A DNA stretch of 64,000 bases from Myxococcales bacterium (GTDB taxonomy: Bacteria > Myxococcota_A > UBA9160 > UBA4427): NCBI GenBank assembly GCA_012959805.1, contig DUCN01000057.1, positions 38,807 to 102,806 on the forward strand. The letters are read 5' to 3'. Below are positions 26,543-35,203 of this stretch, piece by piece; the first letter of the stretch is position 1, and each line of letters starts with the position of its first letter. The position numbers and the translations under genes were made by a program. The notes beneath the pieces are model-generated. The model was not told the DNA's origin and ran no database searches. It saw only the letters and a program-made list of their open reading frames with translations.

Positions 26543-27124
26543 ATGTCGACAAATGCCTTAATGCGCGTGGCTTATCGGGAAGCCGGTCGCGCCACCATCT
26601 GTGAGATTCTCTATGGACCCAACGTGCTGAAGCACGCGGTGATCGATGCCGAGGCCGGCGAGGGAGAGGTCGTTACATTCTCTGGTCTACCGCTGCCTAT
26701 GGATTGTCGGCCGCCGCCGGGACGTCGGCGCGGGGAGCAGGTGGGTGTGGTTCCCGAGAAGCTGATCGATGCGCATGGGGTATTCGCATACGCGGGGATC
26801 GCAGCCGAACGAATCGCTCTTCGCAAGGATCGCTTCGCGGGTGTTGATCGGGTCGCCGAACTTGACTGGAATCGTTGGCTCGGCGCTGCACGTCGGGGTC
26901 GCGAGGAATTGGCCCGAATCGCCAAGCTGCTGAGCCTTAGCCGGCCTCCCGAAGAGTTCTACATGGCCTACTGCGAAGAGGCCGAACGACTGCTCCTTCC
27001 TGTCTGGCACACGGTGGAAGAACTCGCAGAAGCACTTCTCGAGCGACGCGAGCTTATGGGACATCATGTAGACCGACTGGTTCATGGCGAAGAAGTTCTC
27101 GAAAGACCAGCATCGCCGATTTAG
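26543..27124 (+). CDS. Stand-alone degenerate FtsH-M41-like protein
   Basis: A 193-residue protein that looks like the peptidase part of FtsH without the AAA+ and membrane parts. The N-terminus VAYREAGRATICEILYG parallels the M41 motif VAYHEAGHA, with both zinc-binding His replaced by Arg. Next comes AGIAAERIALRKDRFAGVD, which parallels the GGRAAEE...GA.NDL region, though the conserved aspartate spacing is altered. The C-terminal VEELAEALLERRELMG resembles the last M41 helix. Without the HExxH motif it should be catalytically dead, possibly an adaptor or regulator. The similarity is read by eye and needs a profile search. GGGGGAAG before the ATG supports the start. Confidence 0.6.
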   Translation: MSTNALMRVAYREAGRATICEILYGPNVLKHAVIDAEAGEGEVVTFSGLPLPMDCRPPPGRRRGEQVGVVPEKLIDAHGVFAYAGIAAERIALRKDRFAGVDRVAELDWNRWLGAARRGREELARIAKLLSLSRPPEEFYMAYCEEAERLLLPVWHTVEELAEALLERRELMGHHVDRLVHGEEVLERPASPI

Positions 27125-27190
27125 TCAGTCTCCCGTAGAACGATGGCCGAGCCGTCTTTCGACACACGGCACAAGGCGCCTACGAAAGAA

Positions 27191-27243
27191 CCCGCACCCT
27201 TGTTCGACTGTTCTTGCTAGTCGACAAGGGGCGGGCTCTTTTT
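27191..27243 (+). terminator. Strong intrinsic terminator after the M41-like gene
   Basis: CCCGCACCCTTGTTCGACT (27191-27209) pairs with AGTCGACAAGGGGCGGG (27219-27235) around a short loop, with small bulges, followed by CTCTTTTT. Its long GC-rich stem and T run are typical. It separates the M41-like gene from the convergent regulator gene and could act in both directions. Confidence 0.85.
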
Positions 27244-27305
27244 CGTGCGTGGCTCATTCCGATCGAGTTTTCACGCTCGACTGGAACAGCGTTGGATCTT
27301 GAGCT

Positions 27306-27947
27306 CTAGGCCTCGATGAGTCCTACGCGAATAGCAAACCGCACCAGGCCCGAAACTTTGTGAATGTCGAGTTTCTCCATCAGATTCGATCGATGCGAAT
27401 CGATCGTCTTGAGCGAGACGCCCAGATCCGAAGCGATCTCCTTCGAAGAAAGTCCTTCGGCGATCAGTTTGAGAACCCCTCGCTCGCGCTCCGTCAACAT
27501 CGAGATGCCGGATGGACTGCCGTCTCCGGGGCGTGCAATCGCGTCCACGACCTGTTGTGTGATGGCCGGGGACAGATATGAGGCCCCGGAATGCACGGCA
27601 TCAATCGCGTTGTGCACGTCCTTGGACGCCGCATTCTTGACGACATAGCCGGCCGCCCCAGCACGCAGGACTTCCTCGACGTAGGCGCGACTCTCGTGCA
27701 TCGAGAGGACGAGGATCTTGCTTTTACATCCCGCCTTATCAAGCTGACGGGTGGCGTCGATGCCCGAAAGTTTGGGCATATTGATATCCATCAAAACGAC
27801 GTCGGGTTGTTTTTCCATGACGAGGGCAACGGCTTCTTCTCCGTTGGATGCCTCGCCAATGACCGTGAAATCTTCGCGTACTTCGAGCAGTCGAATCAGC
27901 CCCTCTCGAACGATCTGATGATCGTCCGCAACTACGATACTTACCAT
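27306..27947 (-). CDS. Two-component response regulator, NarL/FixJ type
   Basis: A 213-residue transcription regulator with a receiver domain (residues 1-120) and a LuxR-type HTH (about 148-208). The phosphorylation site is Asp54 in VVLMDINMPKLSG; the acidic pair is ADDH and the Lys of YVVKNA is in place. The HTH reads TERERGVLKLIAEGLSSKEIA and KTIDSHRSNLMEKL. An ATG at 27947 has GGGGG six bases upstream; longer versions reaching 28061 are unlikely. No histidine kinase gene is adjacent, so the partner is unknown. The multidomain membrane protein next door is on the same strand 163 bases upstream and could be a target or partner. Confidence 0.93.
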   Translation of the reverse strand: MVSIVVADDHQIVREGLIRLLEVREDFTVIGEASNGEEAVALVMEKQPDVVLMDINMPKLSGIDATRQLDKAGCKSKILVLSMHESRAYVEEVLRAGAAGYVVKNAASKDVHNAIDAVHSGASYLSPAITQQVVDAIARPGDGSPSGISMLTERERGVLKLIAEGLSSKEIASDLGVSLKTIDSHRSNLMEKLDIHKVSGLVRFAIRVGLIEA

Positions 27948-28110
27948 TTTTGCCCCCGTTGCTTCCATAGAATGACTGAGTGCTCTCCATCGAACTGCTA
28001 GGCAAAGGGTAATTGGGTTGGCTGAGGGGGGTATCAGGCGAATAGAGCGGATTGCGAACAATAATACCGGGGGTTGAGGATAATTAAAAATTCACACTAA
28101 GGGTTTCACC

Positions 28111-29544
28111 CTATTCCTGAAGGCCGCATTCCTTCATCTTCTCAAATACGGCACTCCGGTGTGTGCGGGCGAACCCAAGGGCATTCGGATGCCACTCCGT
28201 GCCGTCAAATCCGAAATAGCGAACCATGGAAAGACCCAAGCCACCTGCATCGAAGTCCCGTTCGAGTTCGCGCCAGACTCGACAAGAAATGGCTTCGCTC
28301 TCACTGAGTTGATCGATCTGCCCGGAAGAATCGCGATCGTATCGGGCGATCATGTCTGCGGATACACGGTCATGCCAACGCGTCGAACCCGCGGCAGCCG
28401 CTACGTAATATTTCGACGTGTCGCTTGGCGGTCGGAATGGGTCGGCGTCGAGCGAATCGAGTGCATCAAACGCATAGGCGCTGCCGAGATCGGCAGCGAG
28501 ATCCGGAGACAAGGCGGCAGTCAACTCTGGGATGAGTTCTTCTGTGCGGGTAATCCCCAGGCTGGTCTGATTGAGATCCGGGAGACCGAAGGGCTGGAGA
28601 TCCTGGGATTTGGAGGGTGCGATTTCGGGACTGTGCTTGGTGACGGGAAGAGGTCTACCCCGCTGTGCGGCGTCTGGGCTTCCCGCAACGAGTTCAGCCC
28701 GGATTTCGACGGTCGCATTCGGGCTAATCCGAACGATACCTCGAAAGCTTTGGTAGCCCGCTTTGTCGATCTGTATTTCATGATCGCCGACGCCTAGCAA
28801 GTGCGGTTTCGAGGCAGTTGATCCTGCGTCGATCCCATCGATTCGCAGTCGGTCGCCCGTCACGTTGGAGCGAATCTTGAGTTGGCCTCCACCGAGACAA
28901 ATTCGGGGTTCAAAACGATGAATCGATCGCTCTTCGAAATAGACGGATCGCGTCCATCGATCCGGGCAGTCTTCTCGACTGACTTCGAGTGCGAGGCGTC
29001 CCGGTGGCACTTCGACTCGTGCGCCGAATGCCGGGGCCTTCAAGAGGAGCTCTTCTCGGTCGGCATCGAAAACCCGGAGTGTGGCCGAAGGGTTCGCGCC
29101 GTCGAGAATCAGAATGGCCGGAGCGGTCGCCATCGCCGCGGGCTCATCTGTATTCGGACCTTCGATGCGGTAGCCGGCCGTGTATGCCAAGAGCAGACAG
29201 ACACTGAGGCCGATTCCCATGAGTGCACCGAAGCGCACTTCTCGTCCGGGGAACGGCTTGGGCGGCGATTTTGGAGGCGGTTTTCCTGTGCCGACGGGAA
29301 ACGATTCGATGGCCGCTCGGCTGATCGCCAAATGGGCAATTTCTTCACGAAGCCGAGCGATCTGTTCGGGTTCGTCGGTTCCGGTAGCATTTAGACGTGC
29401 GCCGAGGCGGCCGAGCAAGCGGGGCAAGGCGGCATCAATTTGTCGCCGGGAGGCATCAGGGCCTAGGCCCAGAATTCGGGTGAGGCGATGTCTCGAAGGC
29501 GTTGAGCTGGATTCGTGAGAAGTCTTTGGGGGAGGGGGCACCAT
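28111..29544 (-). CDS. Multidomain membrane protein: J-like, TM helix, PEGA, DxDxSG loop
   Basis: A 477-residue protein of unknown function. Residues 18-80 resemble a J domain (TRILGLGPDASRRQIDAAL... with later HLAISRAAIE) but no HPD tripeptide is seen. A Pro-rich linker leads to one membrane helix at about 105-125. The periplasmic part has a PEGA-like beta domain around 228-285 (DGIDAGSTASKPHLLGVGDH), a Pro/Ser-rich linker, and a C-terminal domain with YDRDSSGQID, close to a calcium-binding EF-hand loop. It is divergent to the ExbB/ExbD-like operon across 92 bases and may be part of that system. A short stem near its stop might be its terminator. Confidence 0.6.
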   Translation of the reverse strand: MVPPPPKTSHESSSTPSRHRLTRILGLGPDASRRQIDAALPRLLGRLGARLNATGTDEPEQIARLREEIAHLAISRAAIESFPVGTGKPPPKSPPKPFPGREVRFGALMGIGLSVCLLLAYTAGYRIEGPNTDEPAAMATAPAILILDGANPSATLRVFDADREELLLKAPAFGARVEVPPGRLALEVSREDCPDRWTRSVYFEERSIHRFEPRICLGGGQLKIRSNVTGDRLRIDGIDAGSTASKPHLLGVGDHEIQIDKAGYQSFRGIVRISPNATVEIRAELVAGSPDAAQRGRPLPVTKHSPEIAPSKSQDLQPFGLPDLNQTSLGITRTEELIPELTAALSPDLAADLGSAYAFDALDSLDADPFRPPSDTSKYYVAAAAGSTRWHDRVSADMIARYDRDSSGQIDQLSESEAISCRVWRELERDFDAGGLGLSMVRYFGFDGTEWHPNALGFARTHRSAVFEKMKECGLQE

Positions 29545-29636
29545 CGAATTTTAGAGCCTAGCAGGCGCGGCACAAGTTTCGTTTCCCTCCTAGGCTTGCT
29601 CCTAGCCCGATTGAATTCGGCGGAGGAGTCAGTTTG

Positions 29637-30746
29637 ATGGAACGGGTTTGTCCGTATTGCGAATCAACCGAGGTCGCGTCCGAGGTGTCCGGTACGCCGG
29701 GAGAGCATGACGTTCAGCGATGCGCGGGTTGTGGTCGCTCGTCGCTCCCCGGCGAGTCATCACAACGGGACTCTTCGCAAGGAAGCAGACAGGTGCAGCA
29801 CGTTTCCGACGGTCGATCTTTCGCAAGCTTCTCGAAACGCCTGCGTGATCAGCGGGGTGAGCCCGGGGAGATTTCGAGTTGGCCGGCCGCTGCGGTCGGC
29901 TTTGCGTCAACGCTCCTCTTCTACGGTTCGCTTCGCATTCTTCCAGAGAGCGGATTTTCAGAACTGTTCATGGAGCGGGGCTGGGTCCCTTATGTCATTA
30001 CATTGATTTCGTCCTGGGCGCTGACCCTGCTGGCCGCCAAATTTCTTCGGCTGCGCCGGGAGCGTCGGATCCTGGATCACGATCTCATTGCAACGAATTC
30101 GAATGGACGCATCAGTCCCGATGACGCGGCGGCTGCATTGGATGCCCTCGAGGTGATGAGACAAGAGTCGAAGGCGATCGCCGAAAGTTTTCTGGCCCGG
30201 CGAATCGAGCGGGCGCTGCGCCATTTCCAATCCCGAAGGCGATTCGTTGAAGTCGTTGATTTCTTGGCCTCGGAGTCGAGAAACGACGAGAGCCGTGTGG
30301 ATGCGAGCTATGGGCTCGTCCGGGTTTTAGTCTGGGCTGTTCCCACCCTGGGATTCATCGGCACCGTGATCGGGATTGGTGCTGCGGTGGCCGGCTTCTC
30401 CGAGACACTCGAAGCCGCGTCGTCTCTAGATGGAATGAAAGAGTCGATCGGATTGGTAACAGGTGGACTCGGTGTGGCCTTTGATACGACCCTGCTGGCG
30501 TTAGTGATGAGTATCCTGATCATGTTTCCCATCAGTGCGGTGCAGAGAATCGAAGAGGCCTTTCTTTCCGATGTCGACGAGTATTGCGCCGAGATCCTGC
30601 TTCCCGCTCTCCTGGATGAAGCAGACATGATTGTTGACTCGAGAATCTCCTCCGTCGCGGACACGCCGGTCGACGATGCTGTCATCGTCGCCCTGGCGGA
30701 ACGACTGGTTGCCTCGATGCGGATGGCCGATCAAGGAGAATCATAA
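29637..30746 (+). CDS. ExbB/TolQ/MotA-type proton channel protein with N-terminal zinc ribbon
   Basis: A 369-residue protein. Residues 5-35 hold a CPYC...CAGCG zinc ribbon not usual in ExbB or TolQ. Two membrane helices come at about 83-102 and 115-135, a long cytoplasmic helical stretch follows, then two more helices (about 225-250 and 270-300) with the family segment VRVLVWAVPTLGFIGTVIGI and GGLGVAFDTTLLALVMS. This is the MotA/TolQ/ExbB proton-channel domain, which forms a pentamer around a dimer of ExbD-like proteins. GGAGGAG lies eight bases before the ATG. The stop is three bases from the next gene. Confidence 0.8.
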   Translation: MERVCPYCESTEVASEVSGTPGEHDVQRCAGCGRSSLPGESSQRDSSQGSRQVQHVSDGRSFASFSKRLRDQRGEPGEISSWPAAAVGFASTLLFYGSLRILPESGFSELFMERGWVPYVITLISSWALTLLAAKFLRLRRERRILDHDLIATNSNGRISPDDAAAALDALEVMRQESKAIAESFLARRIERALRHFQSRRRFVEVVDFLASESRNDESRVDASYGLVRVLVWAVPTLGFIGTVIGIGAAVAGFSETLEAASSLDGMKESIGLVTGGLGVAFDTTLLALVMSILIMFPISAVQRIEEAFLSDVDEYCAEILLPALLDEADMIVDSRISSVADTPVDDAVIVALAERLVASMRMADQGES

Positions 30747-30749
30747 GCA

Positions 30750-31544
30750 GTGTCGGGTCGCGGACAGCCGAGGATTTCGCTCTTCCCATTCATGAGCGTT
30801 TTGGCGTGCACGATTGGCGCACTCACGCTTCTGTTGGTCGCGATGTCGCTGGCGGCGGTCGGCTCGACCGACGTTGCCACGGTCGCACTGGCCGAGACGC
30901 AGCGAGCAACACGCATCGACCAACAAGCCCTGGCGGATGAAGAACGCCGACTCAAGAGCGCCGAGGATCTCTGGGCCCTCGTCGACGAGGCGCTCGTCAA
31001 GAGAGGAATGGCGCCGGGTCTATCGCAATCCACCATCGACATGGAAGTTGACCGAGCTCAGCGCCGCCTGGCGACCCACCGAACCCTCGATGAAATCGAG
31101 GACCAGCGCGCAGGCCTCGCGACTCAACGCGAATCGATCGAGACAACGATTGAAGTTCTCGAGAGTCGCCGGGAAACGTTGCCGATCCTGATCGATCCCA
31201 CCGGCCTTTCTCGCCACTTCGAGCCGTATTTCGTCGAGTGCGATGCAGAGGGTGCGACCGCGTACGGCACACGAGATGATATTCAGTATTTCGTTGCCAA
31301 GGACGAGTTATCGACGAGCGGTAATTTTGGTCGCTTTCTGCGGCGCGTGCGCGCAGAGCCGGGTGCTCTGCTTGTCCTATTGGTCCGACCCGACGGCATC
31401 TCCACGGCGACGCGGGCCCATCGAGTAGCGAAGGAGGCTGAGATCACGGTCGCGCGATTGCCCTTGCCTGGGACGGGTGCACTCGATTTCAGCCTGCTCC
31501 GTCGCCTGCATGGCGCGAAAATCGATGAAGGCGAGAGGGGCTAG
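30750..31544 (+). CDS. ExbD-like membrane protein with coiled coil, no TM aspartate
   Basis: A 264-residue protein starting at GTG three bases after the channel gene. After a short basic segment it has one membrane helix, FPFMSVLACTIGALTLLLVA (about residues 12-31), then a long helical coiled coil rich in Glu, Arg and Ala (about 48-140) and a beta-rich C-terminal domain (about 145-255). It is ExbD/TolR-like in topology. Where ExbD and TolR have an aspartate needed for proton flow, this helix has Ser/Cys. No OmpA-like peptidoglycan-binding motif is visible. Function is unknown; partnership with the channel and the following protein is inferred. Confidence 0.65.
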   Translation: MSGRGQPRISLFPFMSVLACTIGALTLLLVAMSLAAVGSTDVATVALAETQRATRIDQQALADEERRLKSAEDLWALVDEALVKRGMAPGLSQSTIDMEVDRAQRRLATHRTLDEIEDQRAGLATQRESIETTIEVLESRRETLPILIDPTGLSRHFEPYFVECDAEGATAYGTRDDIQYFVAKDELSTSGNFGRFLRRVRAEPGALLVLLVRPDGISTATRAHRVAKEAEITVARLPLPGTGALDFSLLRRLHGAKIDEGERG

Positions 31545-31548
31545 GCGC

Positions 31549-32538
31549 GTGGCACGCCCGGAACGTGGATGGATTCCCGACAATCTGGATCCCCTCGTCG
31601 ACACGTTGTCGAATGTCGTCGGGATTCTCGTGATCGTCGTGGCCTTGACCCAGATTCAGTTGGGCGATGCGCTGGCGCGGGTGGCGAGGCTGGACCAACT
31701 CCGCGGCGAGCACGAAAAAGTTCAGGCCGACATACCGACCCAGACAGAGATGCAGGTCGTGCGTCGAGACGAACTCCTTCGACGCACAGAAGTCGATCTC
31801 GACTCGGCGAGTGAATTGGCGAGGCAGACGCTTGCGAAATTGGAGGCCCTGGGGCCCGAAAATCCGGCCGGCGATGGGTTAACGATCGAAGCTCTGGAGC
31901 TGGAGGTCGAGTCTTCTCGTCGATTGCTGTCTGAAGCTCAGTCCCGCATGAGTCAGCGTGCTCGATATCAGAGGGAACTCGAAACCGTGCCCAGACACAT
32001 GGTGGCGCGCCTCCCCGATCCCCAGATTCTGCAGGGCAAGGAAGCCTGGATCATGGTTCGCTACGGGCGGGTCTATTTGGTCGACCGGGAATCCCTCTTG
32101 AATCGGGGTAGCCGTGCGATCGGCCGAGTACTCCAGGATGGGCTGGACCGTCGGATAAGAGAAGATGAATTCCAGACGGTGTCTCGCTACCTGCGAAAAC
32201 GTGACGTCGGGCAGGGGGCGTTTCGCTGGCAGCTGGAGACCCAACCCGATATTCGCGTTCAGCTCGCCTGGCGATCACGTGAGAGCGGCCTGGATCGCAC
32301 GGAGTTGGCGACTTCGACCGAGTTCCGACAATGGTTGGCCGCACGGGACCCCGGAGTCGATTTTATCCGATTCAAGGTCTGGGGCGATGGTTTTGAAACC
32401 TACCTTGCGGCCCGCGAGCTTGTCGAGACGGCAGGTTTTCGCGCAGGGTGGCAAGGATTTGAGCCGGATGAGGAAATCGAGCTAGTTCTTCGCTTTGGCC
32501 CCCCAAACCCGGAGACTGGGCCGGTCGAGGTCGATTGA
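31549..32538 (+). CDS. ExbD-like membrane protein with conserved TM aspartate and coiled coil
   Basis: With the GTG at 31549, preceded by GAGAGGGG eight bases upstream, the product is 329 residues; an ATG at 31525 inside the previous gene is the alternative. The membrane helix reads PLVDTLSNVVGILVIVVAL (about residues 15-33), close to the ExbD/TolR pattern PLIDVVF, with the aspartate in place. A long coiled coil follows (about 45-155), then a C-terminal alpha/beta part with repeated LAARELVETAGF-type segments. It is not a MotB: no peptidoglycan-binding domain is visible. Third gene of the channel operon. Confidence 0.68.
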   Translation: MARPERGWIPDNLDPLVDTLSNVVGILVIVVALTQIQLGDALARVARLDQLRGEHEKVQADIPTQTEMQVVRRDELLRRTEVDLDSASELARQTLAKLEALGPENPAGDGLTIEALELEVESSRRLLSEAQSRMSQRARYQRELETVPRHMVARLPDPQILQGKEAWIMVRYGRVYLVDRESLLNRGSRAIGRVLQDGLDRRIREDEFQTVSRYLRKRDVGQGAFRWQLETQPDIRVQLAWRSRESGLDRTELATSTEFRQWLAARDPGVDFIRFKVWGDGFETYLAARELVETAGFRAGWQGFEPDEEIELVLRFGPPNPETGPVEVD

Positions 32539-32686
32539 TTCAGGCAATCCGGCGGGCGAGCTCGAGTCGATGTGCGCACGAGATTGTTCGAATCCTCATC
32601 GCTTTCCGCGTTGCCTAAAAAGAGTCTAGGCAGGCGGCGAAAAAGCGCGTATAAAGAGAGACCCGTTTTTTTGGAGTGAGGGTCTA

Positions 32687-34780
32687 ATGGGCGATCAACC
32701 GGACGACATTGTGCTCGAAGAGCAGATGGCGCTCGCGAAGGTGACGGCACAGTTGGCCGAGATTCCGCCCGCGAAGACCGCGAGCCAGGCCCCCATTATC
32801 CGTGAACTCGAACGCTTGCGGGAACGATTGCTCTCTGGAGACGAGAACAAAGATCTCTCGACCCTGTCCGAGCAATATCACAATCAGTCCGCAATCCTGG
32901 ATCAGCTGCAGAACGCGGGACACGCAATTCAGGTCGATGCCTCCTCTCCCTATTTCGCCCATCTGCGGCTGGAAGAGGAAGGGGGCCAACGGGATGTCTA
33001 TCTCGGCCGGACGACCTGTCTCGAAAAGGGCGTGCGAATCATTGATTGGCGCGACGCCCCGATCTCAAAAATTTTCTATAGCTACCGACAGGGCGAAGAA
33101 TTCGACGAAGAGATTTCCGGGCGAGAACGTCAGGGGTCGGTTCTCGTGCGGCGTATGCTTCGAATTCGAGCGAGTGTGCTCGAACGCGTCCAGGCACCGG
33201 AAGGTGACTTCCGATTGGACACCCGCGAGCCGACCGGATGGTCAACGGAATCGCTTGAGTCGCCGCGGCTTTCCGGCGGTGAATCCGCGGCACTTCGGTA
33301 CGAGTTGGACGACCTCGGCCTTTCGAGGCGAATGGGTGAAGGCCGCGACGGAGAAGTCCTGCGCGCAGACAAGCATCTGCCCGAGATCACGAGCCTGATC
33401 GACCCGTCGCAGTTCGATCTGATTACCCGGCCAGCAAGCGGTTATCTCGTCATTCGGGGCAGCGCGGGCTCGGGTAAAACGACGGTTGCGCTGCATCGGA
33501 TTGCCTATCTGGCCTTTGATGACCCTCGAATCGATGGGCCGGATACGCTCGTCGTTGTTTTCTCGAATGCGCTCGCTCGTTATGTCGCGCATGTGCTCCC
33601 ATCGCTCGGGCTTCGTGCTGTTCGAATCCTGACGTATCGGGATTGGGTCCATGGCGAGCGACGCCGCTGCTTCCCTGAACTCCCAGTCGCCGTTTGTGAG
33701 GAAACACCCGCCATGGTGCAGCGCCTCAAGCTGCACTCGGGCATGGATGTCGCTTTGACGCGTCAGGTCGCTCGGGTTTCGGGGCCGCGAACATCTGATC
33801 AGGCATTCGATGATTGGGCGAGCATTTTGACTCAACGCCATTTCCTAGGTGATGTTTTTGAAGAGGTCGCCCCCGGTCAGTTCTCCGAGCGCGATCTGGA
33901 TCGCTTTGTTGAATGGAATCGTCGTCGTCTCGACGAACTCAGCTCGGCGATGGCGGGAGACGGCGAAGCGGACGCGGGACTCGACCCCGAAGACGACGCG
34001 CTCTTGCTCCGTGCCTATCAGCTTCGCGTTGGCAAGCTGGCGGGGCGTTCCGGCCGACCGCTCAACTATCGTCATATCGTGATCGACGAAGTCCAGGATT
34101 TTGCGCCGATCGAAGTGCGGGTCCTATTGGCGAGTATGCAAAGGGAATCGAGCATCACGCTGGCCGGTGACACGCAGCAACACTTGATGGAGCACTCGGG
34201 CTTCACGTCCTGGCGCGGGTTTTTTGATGATCTCGGATTGTCGGGCGCTGAAATTGAAACGCTGAAGGTGAGTTACCGATCCTCTGAACAGATCATGAAC
34301 TTCGCAACGTCACTTCTGGGGGATCTCCACGAAGAGGACGACGTCGTCACGACTCGAACGGGCCCACCGGTCGAGTTCTTTCGACTAACGGATCGAGGCG
34401 CCTGTGTAGCGTTCTTGTCCGATGTGCTTCGGGATCTGATGGAGGCCGAGCCGAACGCGTCGGTGGCCATCTTGACGCCGAGCCCGGTTGCCAGCGATGT
34501 CTATTTTGAAGGACTCGAGCGGGCGGAGCTTCTCCTGCTCCGCAGGATTCGCGATGGCGAGTTCCCTTTCACGGCGGGAATCGAAGTGACGGAGATTACG
34601 CAAGTCAAGGGGTTGGAGTTCGATTATGTCATTGTTCTCGACGTCGATGCCTCGAATTACCCAGACACCCCGGCGGCGCGGCGGCTTCTCCACGTAGCGG
34701 CGACGCGGGCGGTTCATCAGTTGTGGTTGATGAGTGTCGGGACGCCATCGCCGCTCGTCGAAGCGGTCGATGCTCGCTGA
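32687..34780 (+). CDS. helD: HelD-like superfamily 1 helicase
   Basis: A 697-residue UvrD/Rep-family ATPase of the HelD type. Helicase motifs: Walker A RGSAGSGKTTVALHRIAYLA near residue 258, VIDEVQDFAP near 464, GDTQQHL, VSYRSSEQI, and VKGLEFDYVIVLD. Before the first motif the N-terminal 220 residues hold an antiparallel helical arm and PYFAHLRL / IIDWRDAPISKIFY, a pattern shared with HelD proteins that displace RNA polymerase from stalled transcripts. The ATG has GGAGTGAGGG upstream. It follows the proton-channel operon by 148 bases and ends 15 bases before yjbQ. Role as RNA-polymerase recycling factor is inferred from family. Confidence 0.85.
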   Translation: MGDQPDDIVLEEQMALAKVTAQLAEIPPAKTASQAPIIRELERLRERLLSGDENKDLSTLSEQYHNQSAILDQLQNAGHAIQVDASSPYFAHLRLEEEGGQRDVYLGRTTCLEKGVRIIDWRDAPISKIFYSYRQGEEFDEEISGRERQGSVLVRRMLRIRASVLERVQAPEGDFRLDTREPTGWSTESLESPRLSGGESAALRYELDDLGLSRRMGEGRDGEVLRADKHLPEITSLIDPSQFDLITRPASGYLVIRGSAGSGKTTVALHRIAYLAFDDPRIDGPDTLVVVFSNALARYVAHVLPSLGLRAVRILTYRDWVHGERRRCFPELPVAVCEETPAMVQRLKLHSGMDVALTRQVARVSGPRTSDQAFDDWASILTQRHFLGDVFEEVAPGQFSERDLDRFVEWNRRRLDELSSAMAGDGEADAGLDPEDDALLLRAYQLRVGKLAGRSGRPLNYRHIVIDEVQDFAPIEVRVLLASMQRESSITLAGDTQQHLMEHSGFTSWRGFFDDLGLSGAEIETLKVSYRSSEQIMNFATSLLGDLHEEDDVVTTRTGPPVEFFRLTDRGACVAFLSDVLRDLMEAEPNASVAILTPSPVASDVYFEGLERAELLLLRRIRDGEFPFTAGIEVTEITQVKGLEFDYVIVLDVDASNYPDTPAARRLLHVAATRAVHQLWLMSVGTPSPLVEAVDAR

Positions 34781-34795
34781 ACGACGAGTCCAGTA

Positions 34796-35203
34796 ATGAT
34801 AGAGCGAATCAGGATTTGTGCGGATAGACCCGGCCTCTTCGAGTTCACGGAACGCGTCGTCGAAGTGATTTCGCATGCGGAGGAATCCTCCGGCGTTTGC
34901 ACGCTCTTCCTGCAGCACACGTCTGCAAGCCTGCTGATTCAGGAAAATGCCGACCCCTCAGCGCGTGAGGACCTGGAGAACTGGCTGAACCGTCTCGTTC
35001 CGGAAGGTGACCCCCTCTACCAACATACCCAAGAAGGTCCCGACGATATGCCCGCGCACATTAAGGCCGCTTTGACCGCGACTTCTCTCTCGATCCCGGT
35101 CATCGAAGGTCGTCTGGCTCTGGGATCTTGGCAGGGCATCTATCTTTGGGAGCATCGCAGGCATCCGTCTACGCGAACCGTCGTCATCCATCTCACTTCG
35201 TAG
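34796..35203 (+). CDS. yjbQ: YjbQ family protein (UPF0047)
   Basis: A 135-residue single-domain protein of the YjbQ family. Family motifs are CTLFLQHTSASLLIQENADP (about 36-55), DDMPAHIKAAL, and GTWQGIYLWEHR-like GSWQGIYLWEHR near the end. Members have weak thiamine-phosphate synthase activity, but the biological role is not settled. The stop directly abuts the stop of the convergent peptidyl-prolyl isomerase gene with no spacer. Confidence 0.93.
   Translation: MIERIRICADRPGLFEFTERVVEVISHAEESSGVCTLFLQHTSASLLIQENADPSAREDLENWLNRLVPEGDPLYQHTQEGPDDMPAHIKAALTATSLSIPVIEGRLALGSWQGIYLWEHRRHPSTRTVVIHLTS

Noticed and set aside
29637..34780. Typical Zorya defence system
   Set aside because: The ExbD-like proteins lack the OmpA-like peptidoglycan-binding domain of ZorB, the channel lacks the long ZorA tail, and the helicase is HelD-like, not SNF2.
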